Shown in pieces: positions 10,241-17,017 of a stretch of 17,017 bases of DNA. The stretch lies in NCBI GenBank assembly GCA_004151065.3, contig NWUY0300021602.1, positions 4,286-21,302 of the forward strand, read 5' to 3'. A model generated the notes under the pieces. The model saw only the letters and a program-made list of their open reading frames with translations. It did no database searches and had not been told where the DNA came from. The stretch comes from Larix sibirica (taxonomy: Eukaryota > Streptophyta > Pinopsida > Pinales > Pinaceae). The translations under genes and the position numbers were made by a program. Positions within the stretch are counted from its first letter, which is position 1, and each line of letters starts with the position of its first letter.

Positions 10241-10401
10241 TCCAAAGTTTTGGATAGAGAACAATCTTCGGAAGACACAACCCCCAAGGGCCTGCGCATG
10301 AAGCACCTGGCGGGAAAACCATATGAGGATGGGACAAAAATGCGTGTTTCTGACAAGGAATCATCAGGGTAGCCACCTAGCTGGAGCTTAGAATCCATCG
10401 T

Positions 10402-10675
10402 GTCCCCCCTCCTTTCTTTTCGAGACCTGAACAAATTTATCTTTTATATTTGTGACCAAGCCTTTCCACCAAAGAATGGTCAACCGAAAAAAAATCAAGC
10501 CAAAAATGCACTTTCCCTTGCAGTATATACATACTAGAGTCCCCCCTCCTTTTTTTTCCAGACCTGAACAAATTTATCTTTTATATTTGTGACGAAGCCT
10601 TTCCACGAAAGAATGGTCAACCGAAAAAAAATCAAGCCAAAAATGCACTTTCCCTTGCAGTATATACATACTAGA
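10402..10675 (+). repeat. 137-bp tandem duplication at the end of copy 2
   Basis: Unit 1 is 10402-10538 and unit 2 is 10539-10675. Both run from GTCCCCCCTCC through GACCTGAACAAATTTATC and CAACCGAAAAAAAATCAAGCC to CAGTATATACATACTAGA. Only a few bases differ (for example GACCAAGCC against GACGAAGCC). The unit covers the right fold-back arm plus about 60 bp of outer flank that copy 1 lacks. Confidence 0.9.
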
Positions 10676-11771
<1,096 letters not shown>

Positions 11772-12841
11772 TTATGTTACTCTTTCACGGAGATTACTTG
11801 TGATGAGTAGTTATTTTAGTGGTCTTTAATTTGTAAGGAATTATCTTGTTGAGAGTGGAGAATGGAGAGTTCAGGGTTTTGCATGCTTGGTATGCTGGCC
11901 AAGTTGTCATTTTAGACTGTTAGTAACTAGTTAATATTTCAATCTTTGTTCTCTAGGCTTATCATATGTTATAAGGTGAACATGACTGCTGTTATGTGGT
12001 ATTAAGTTCTAAAACATTTGTCTCGCCGTGAATGTTCCTTTGAATTCTTTAAATCACTTGCTTCCAATCTGGTTGAATTTCTGTTAATTGATGTGCAAAG
12101 ATCAATTGGTAAATTTTCGTTCGGTGCATGCGTTTGGTTGTGTCATTGTATATATACTATGGTACTTAATATTTCTGTATCTTAGCTCACAACAAACCTT
12201 TATTTTTCGAGTTCTTGTGCTTTTGCATACTCTAATATACTGGTATTGTCAGCAGGACCTTATTCACATAGAGTTAAATCCTTGTTACCAACCCTTTTAA
12301 TCAGTCAAGGTTTAAAGAGCCTCTAAGGACTTGAATCTGAATAGTTGGCGTGGGTGGGATGATATCTTTTCGAAAACACAAGAATTTGTGAAGGCGTTAA
12401 GAAATTGAGTTTGACTTGAACAGTGCAATGTACAGTTGCAATTGCTATTTTAAAAATAAAAGTGACTATTTCTGATTGAATTTGAAATGATAGATAGTAT
12501 ATCTGATATGCCTTGGTTAAAGGAAGAAGAAAAATCAAAATATCTTTAAATAGAAGTTGAACATGATAATTCTTTACATTATTATATTGTTAAAATTGAT
12601 TCAGTGGCGTTTAATATGAAACCTAGAATAATTATTATTTCTAGGTTTGTAAAATCATTCTATGGTAGATACAATACTCAAAGTTTCCTTATACTTCATA
12701 AAGCTCAATGCTTCTCGAGAATATATTAAATGAATCAATATATTTGTTTAAGAAAAAGCAAGTATGGTTTAGCTGGATTGAATTTCCAACGAGTATATTA
12801 TAGCATTGAAGCAAAAGTAAGTACCAATCATAACACAACTC
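11772..12841 (+). other. RPS27 3' untranslated region and downstream DNA
   Basis: The 3' untranslated region starts right after the TGA. No canonical AATAAA follows within about 200 bases. TTTAATTTGTAAGG near 11825-11840 is the sort of loose U-rich/UGUA-like signal plants use, so cleavage may fall around 11.85-12.0 kb. The rest is AT-rich with short open frames (12088-12300 plus, 12323-12538 minus) that I judge non-coding. Confidence 0.5.
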
Positions 12842-12993
12842 AGCTATGTATTTGCAATTCTTATCCGTTGATATAACTTGAAATAGTTACGATACGAATC
12901 GATCAAGCATATTATTTAGCTATGTATTTGCAATTCTTATCCGTTGATATAACTTGAAATAGTTACGATACGAATCAATCAAGCATATTCAAG
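12842..12993 (+). repeat. Tandem duplication, two 76-bp units
   Basis: AGCTATGTATTTGCAATTC begins at 12842 and again at 12918. The units differ at one base (GAATCGATC against GAATCAATC). A further small duplication of CAAGCATATT follows at about 12981-13000. Confidence 0.92.
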
Positions 12994-13150
12994 CATATTA
13001 TTTAGTGTGAAATACCAAGGAGCAAAAACAATAAAGAGAACAAATAATGCAATCCTTAAATTTGCATTTTAAGCACAATATTTTAACGTTTTTTATTTGG
13101 CCTCGGCGTTGTATTAATTCCCCAGATCTGTTCTGTCCATGAATCTTTTA

Positions 13151-13920
13151 CCCCCCCATTGAATCTACCATGGGCCGTGCCCTCCTTTCTTGATGGAAGG
13201 TATTTGAAGCGGTTTGGGAAGTTTTACCTTTTTCGGTTTTGGTTCTGATCCAAGGTTAGACTTGAAAGGACCCTTTTTACCTGAAAGATGAATGCATCGC
13301 TGTCGAGCCAGATTGGCCAGAGGGCCTGAACTGGTTCTCGAGTCCAGTGTTTTTGTGCTAACACTAGTGTCGAGCCTTCTCACTATTACACGAGATCTGA
13401 ATTCGACCCATTGATCCGATGCTTCACCTGTTAAAAAACCATGGCGTTCTTGTCAAGCCAAGCCAATTTTGGAAGGTGTGTGCTAGTGGTATATAGAGAC
13501 ATTCGTGAGGAATCTTACTTGCTAAGACGGTTATTTATTTCTCGGACCGGCTCTGCACGCTGTTAACCTTTACCGACCCATTGAATCAACCTTGGGCCAT
13601 GCGATCTGGGAAATTTTATAATTTTTGGTTTTTGCTCTGATTCAAGGTTGGATTATAGCTCGAGGTAAAGCTCCAAGCAAAGTGAACCTTCTCCCCTGAA
13701 AGATGAATATATGCATTACGGTCGAGCCAGATTTGCCGGTGCGCCTGAGCTGGTTTCTCTCGAAGCCTGTGTTTTAATGCTAACTCTAGTGTCGAGCCTT
13801 ACCACTAATATCCAAGCTGGTGGATTCGACCCATTGATCCGGGCGTTATTGTCAAGTCAATTCTGATCGAAGGTGTGCGCCAGTGTGATAAAGAGTGACT
13901 TTCGGGAGGAATCTTAACAA
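13151..13920 (+). repeat. Diverged tandem pair, unit about 422 bp
   Basis: Unit 1 (about 13151-13530) and unit 2 (about 13573-13920) share, in order, CCCATTGAATC, TGGGCC(G/A)TGC, TCTGAT(C/T)CAAGGTT, CTGAAAGATGAAT, GTCGAGCCAGATT, TAGTGTCGAGCCTT, TTCGACCCATTGATCCG and GAGGAATCTTA. Substitutions and small insertions are frequent, so this is an old duplication or two members of a repeat family. A minus-strand open frame at 13165-13383 (72 codons) is not preserved in unit 2, which argues that it does not code. Confidence 0.85.
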
Positions 13921-14720
13921 AGATAATCTTGACATTCGTCTTGACATTCAGTGGGAGATCCTTGCTTGAATTTTGAATTTTTGTTTGAATTTTGAATCTT
14001 TGCTCAAATGTTTAGATATCTCAGTATCATCTCCCTTTGATTTTGATTAACTCAGGATTTCCTCGGTAATTTCCATTCCGTTTGGATTGCAAAAGAGCTC
14101 TACCATACTCTCGCATTCACGCCATAAACCAATTTTCAAACGACAGAATTCCCGTCATGGACCCTATCTCGCGACTTATAATTAGTTGGATTAATCCTTA
14201 AGATGACCAAGAGAAAGAGTGGGTGAGGGTGGCCAAACCTGCCTTATATCTCCTGGACGTATTAAAAAATTTAGTGGCCGAGCCGTTGAATTAGTCGAAG
14301 GTGTATATCCAATTTATTCTGTCAAATCATTGGAGGGGTGTACTTGGTTTATGGAAGTTTTCTGGTGCCTCATTTTCGTTGAGCGAAGGAACGTTGGAAC
14401 TGTTCCATATGCATCTTGAATATGCCTTCCTTCAAGAAGGCCCATTTGTTATTTAGATTACTCCCGACAGTATTGGCTGGCTGAAGTTGTCGTATCAATG
14501 ATTTTCTATACATGGTTGCACTGACGGATTTCACTGATCCAAATGTGTGGTACTGTTCTCTTTTGGTATTGTAATGATCAACAGCGAGTTGAAGGCTTGT
14601 AGGATTTCACCGTTTCTCGATGGCCTTCGTACCAATGCTATTCGAGAATCCTTTGAAGAACTACAGGAAACCGAGCCCTGCCTGGGTTCCTTTTCTTCTT
14701 TGAAGCAACTTTAGATCTGG
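13921..14720. other. No gene seen
   Basis: This is single-copy-looking DNA, with a short local repeat of TTGAATTTTGAAT at about 13968-14000. The plus-strand open frame at 14219-14419 (66 codons) matches nothing I know. I see no repeat boundary or element end. Confidence 0.45.
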
Positions 14721-14948
14721 GTTAGCTTTCCCACTACAACCAGTGGCTTTGGGGGAGTTTTCTTGTCGCAATCTTCCCATCCAGGGAAGATCGATGCGCA
14801 AATAAAACGTTAGTTCTCCCATAACAACCAGTGGCTTTTTAGGTTTATATTCGTGTTGCTATCTTCCCATCTTGGTTAGCTCTCCCATTTCAGTCGTTGG
14901 CTTTTAGGTATGTATTCGTGTCGTCTTATTCCCATCAAAGGGAAGATC
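14721..14948 (+). repeat. Three diverged tandem units with small hairpins
   Basis: Units begin with GTTAG at 14721, 14809 and 14875 and share TCCCA, CAACCAGTGGCTTT (diverged in the third) and ATCTTCCCATC. In the first, ATCTTCCC at 14771-14778 and GGGAAGAT at 14784-14791 form an 8-bp perfect hairpin around five bases. The third ends in a similar TTCCC/GGGAA hairpin. The spacings of 88 and 66 bp show length changes between units. Confidence 0.75.
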
Positions 14949-14981
14949 GTAACATTCCTAATGGTTTCCTTCTATGGATCT

Positions 14982-15170
14982 TTTGAAAGAATGAACCTGA
15001 TAAACTTATAAAAAAGGGAGTCCCATTGCTCAAGAATGAACCTGATAAACTTTTATAAAAAAGGGAGTCCCATTGCTCACCTCTGTCATAAATTTCTGTG
15101 GGTATTTTGAAAGAATGAACCTGATAAACTTCATCAAAAAGGGAGTCGCATAGCTCACCTGTCATAAATT
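14982..15170 (+). repeat. Three tandem units, spacing 45 and 79 bp
   Basis: AAGAATGAACCTGATAAAC starts at 14987, 15032 and 15111, each followed by an A-rich stretch and GGGAGTC(C/G)CAT(T/A)GCTCA. The third unit also repeats ATTTTGAA before it and CACCT(CT)GTCATAAATT after it, so the second event copied a longer piece. A minus-strand open frame over this block (14935-15165) reflects the repeat and not a gene. Confidence 0.88.
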
Positions 15171-15248
15171 GTGATGTATGATTTTCTAACTTGTGTGTGG
15201 AAGATGGTTGTATATATAACCAGTCTTAAGGAAATGTCCTTGCTTTTC

Positions 15249-15300
15249 ATCGTCCATCAAGGTTTCCTTTTAGAATCCTTTTGGTTGCATCGTCCATCAG
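15249..15300 (+). repeat. Short direct repeat CATCGTCCATCA, spacing 39 bp
   Basis: CATCGTCCATCA occurs at 15249-15260 and 15288-15299, with a partly matching TCCTTTT-rich filler between. It is a small local duplication. Confidence 0.7.
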
Positions 15301-15399
15301 TTATTTTGAGAGTTATCCACCGTCTAGTTGGGTTGGCTATTTGACCTTGCACTCCCTTGAGATGTGATGTGCATATGAGTACCGGAATTATTTTTAAGG

Positions 15400-15600
15400 C
15401 CATTCTTCCTTTTGGAAAGTACTCCATTGTGTATTCCCTCCCTTTCAAAAGGGGTGAAAAAGGTTTCCTTCGATGAGTTATGCACATTCCCTTTTCGAAG
15501 GAATGGAACGAGTCTTTTTGACGAGTAATGTTATTCAACCCAATAGGGTTTGAATTTGATTGGGGATGGGAGTTTCCTACTGGTTCGTCCATTAATAGTA
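15400..15600 (+). repeat. Dispersed repeat, member 1 (partner near 16340-16500)
   Basis: CTTTTGGAAAGT, TTTGACGAGT, GATTGGGGATG and GGGAGTTTCCTA occur here and in the same order near 16340-16490, about 905 bp apart at GATTGGGGATG (15558 and 16463). The 111-codon minus-strand open frame at 15257-15592 is not kept in the partner and matches no family I know. Confidence 0.7.
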
Positions 15601-15690
15601 TGATGGTTCTCCATTACTAGTATATGATGATTCATATCGATTCTCCATTACTAGGTTCTCCGTTAGCATGATAATTGATGATTCTCCCTT

Positions 15691-15921
15691 ACTATTATGA
15701 TAATTCATAATGCGATTGATCTATATTTTCCATTCTGAAAATAAAGAGTCCAAGTATCTATTTTGGCTATGCCGATGTATTTTGGCCATCCTTTTTCCGA
15801 GTAGTTACTATTATGATAATTCATAATGTGATTAATCTATATTTTCCGATCCGAAAATAAAGAGTCCAAGTATCTATTTGGCTATGCCTATGTATTTTGG
15901 CCATCCTTTTTCCGATTAGTT
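15691..15921 (+). repeat. Tandem duplication, units of 116 and 115 bp
   Basis: Unit 1 is 15691-15806 and unit 2 is 15807-15921. Both run from ACTATTATGATAATTCATAATG through GAAAATAAAGAGTCCAAGTATC to TATGTATTTTGGCCATCCTTTTTCCGA. A few substitutions and one base of length separate them. A worn third version of the second half lies near 16550-16600. Confidence 0.92.
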
Positions 15922-16033
15922 ATTGTTCTCTATTACTAATATGATGATTCATTATGTGATTGATCTGTCTTTTTTATTAGGAGAGTAGTCTTTCACCAAA
16001 TATCTGGCTTAGCTTATGATTGAAAAAATATCT

Positions 16034-16155
16034 GGCTTATGATTCAAAATGTGATTTGATCTGTCTTTTTCAAAAAATATTTGGCTTATGAGTCAAAATG
16101 TGATTTGATCTGTCTTTTTCAAAAAATATTTGGCTTATGAATCAAAATGTGATTT
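16034..16155 (+). repeat. Three tandem units of 49 bp
   Basis: GGCTTATGA(T/G/A)TCAAAATGTGATTTGATCTG begins at 16034, 16083 and 16132, followed by TCTTTTTCAAAAAATATTT in the first two. It is nearly exact, so probably recent. The third unit runs into the 32/37-bp repeat next to it. Confidence 0.92.
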
Positions 16156-16262
16156 GATCTGTCTTTTTCATTAGGAGAGTAGTCTTTGATCTGTCTTTTT
16201 CATTAGGAGAGTAGTCTTTCACCATATATCTCTTTTTCATTAGGTGAGTAGTCTCTCACCAG
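16156..16262 (+). repeat. Tandem units of 32 and 37 bp
   Basis: TCTTTTTCATTAGG(A/T)GAGTAGTCT occurs three times with its CATTAGG word at 16169, 16201 and 16238. An older relative (TTTTTTATTAGGAGAGTAGTCT) lies at about 15969-15990. The neighbouring CACCA(A/T/G)ATATCT tail is also repeated. Confidence 0.88.
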
Positions 16263-16339
16263 ATATCTGGCCTTTGTATTTTTAGACTGTCCTTTTACCA
16301 AATAGGAATTTGGGTACTGAGTTCCACGTCCCCAATAAT

Positions 16340-16600
16340 ATAAAATCTTCACCTTTGGAAGTGCTCTAATGTGCATTCTCCTTTTGAAAGGGTGAAAGGG
16401 GGTCTAATTTCTTTTGACGAGTTATTGTAGTTTGCGAATTCTAGTCAAAAGGGGTTGGTTTTGATTGGGGATGTGGGAGTTTCCTATTATTTCTCCGTAA
16501 GCTTCCATATGCTTATATTTTCCAATAGAGGAGAGTGATAAGTATCAATCCGCCGGCCTATGTATTTTTGGCTTTTCCTTTTTCTAAGTAGTTATGCTAA
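16340..16600 (+). repeat. Dispersed repeat, member 2 (partner at 15400-15921)
   Basis: After the shared CTTTTGAAAGGG / TTTTGACGAGTTA / GATTGGGGATG / GGGAGTTTCCTA block comes a diverged copy of CTATGTATTTTTGGC...CCTTTTTC...AGTAGTTA, also seen twice at 15691-15921. This points to an old duplication of roughly 0.9 kb, later altered by the small tandem duplications. Confidence 0.65.
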
Positions 16601-16615
16601 TGGATTCTACATCCG

Positions 16616-16735
16616 ATAGTGCAAAAAGAAAACCATATTATTTAAGATTCCTTTGAGGTCTTTTCGTAACCACTCATAGTGCAAAAAGAAAACCATATTA
16701 CTTAAGATTCCTTTGAGGTCTTTTCATAACCACTC
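16616..16735 (+). repeat. Tandem duplication, two 60-bp units
   Basis: Units 16616-16675 and 16676-16735 start with ATAGTGCAAAAAGAAAACC and end with TAACCACTC, with two differences in 60 bases. Confidence 0.95.
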
Positions 16736-16803
16736 ATTGTTCTATTGTTGCTTAAAACTTTTAGTATGTTTAAATATTTATTTGGTTCCTCTGAGAAAAC
16801 GGT

Positions 16804-16889
16804 CAAAGTTCAGTTTTTAACCTACCACCATTATGCCTAATAAGCCCAAAGTTCAGTTTTTAACCTACCACCATTATGCTAAATAAGCC
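16804..16889 (+). repeat. Tandem duplication, two 43-bp units
   Basis: Units 16804-16846 and 16847-16889 start with CAAAGTTCAGTTTTTAACC and end with AATAAGCC. They differ at two bases (GCCTAATA against GCTAAATA). Confidence 0.95.
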
Positions 16890-17017
16890 ATGTGCATTAG
16901 AGCATTCAGGTTTACATTTTTCCAAAATGAGAACCTACAACCCTTTTTCTTGTATCATGCTTTTTTTTTTAACCATGGGAACAACAACCTCCCAAGGGTA
17001 TATCCAACAGCCCGCAA

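Larger units (their letters stand above)
9724..10474. mobile_element. 751-bp fold-back element, copy 2
   Basis: Arms 9724-9798 and 10400-10474 are inverted repeats with the same matches as in copy 1. Part of the right arm is present a third time at 10539-10611, owing to the 137-bp tandem duplication beside it. Confidence 0.6.
9152..10504 (+). repeat. 1.35-kb direct duplication, copy 2
   Basis: This is the second copy of 7741-9093. It carries the same inner features: fold-back arms at 9724-9798 and 10400-10474, the hairpin at 9834-9902 and the 82-bp pair at 10077-10240. Unlike copy 1, it continues at its right end into the 137-bp tandem repeat. The eight or so differences from copy 1 are confined to its first 230 bp plus the hairpin. 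Confidence 0.95.

Noticed and set aside
8181-10372. Identical pairs of short open frames in the two duplicate copies (such as 8181/9592 and 8643/10054)
   Set aside because: Their identity reflects the recent duplication and not selection. They overlap each other on both strands and match no known protein.
15257-15592. Longest open frame in the window (111 codons, minus strand)
   Set aside because: It lies within repeated DNA, its partner block near 16.4 kb does not keep the frame, and the translation resembles no family I know.
16034-16262. CRISPR-like look of the 49/32/37-bp units
   Set aside because: The units are contiguous tandem copies without unique spacers, and the context is plant nuclear DNA.

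Overview
The window is nuclear DNA of a seed plant. One gene is certain: an intact, intron-split copy of the small-subunit ribosomal protein eS27 (RPS27) on the + strand. The deduced protein matches plant eS27 along its whole length. All visible introns are GT-AG. The large, repeat-filled first intron and the many small tandem duplications fit a large gymnosperm-like genome, perhaps a conifer. That last point is inference from style and is not proven by any single marker.

Layout. 1-2580 is AT-rich upstream DNA in which I see no gene. 2590-2887 looks like the RPS27 promoter and leader: a TATA-like box fused to a telobox (AAACCCTAA), then an ATG at 2885 followed at once by a strong 5' splice site (ATG|GTATGT). 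Plant RPS27 genes typically have an intron directly after the start codon, so this is my proposed exon 1. It implies an 8.4-kb first intron (2888-11284). Coding exons 2-4 lie at 11285-11386, 11472-11500 and 11645-11771. With the ATG they make 86 codons plus a stop.

The proposed intron 1 holds a telobox cluster inside a 170-bp tandem duplication (3.1-3.5 kb), a tRNA-like SINE fragment (4.5 kb) and long stretches with nothing recognisable. It also holds a near-identical 1.35-kb direct duplication (7741-9093 and 9152-10504). Each copy contains a 751-bp fold-back element, which in turn holds a 69-bp MITE-like hairpin flanked by a 9-bp direct repeat. The hairpin lies in opposite orientation in the two copies, although the DNA around it is almost identical. 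A single N (9094) lies at the seam between the copies, so an assembly problem must be considered.

From 11772 to the end there is no gene. 12.8-16.9 kb is a patchwork of short tandem duplications with unit sizes of about 32, 37, 43, 45, 49, 60, 66-88, 76, 116 and 422 bp, plus a diverged higher-order repeat spaced about 905 bp apart. I see no rRNA, true tRNA, CRISPR array, bacterial gene or recognisable transposase, reverse transcriptase or integrase reading frame.
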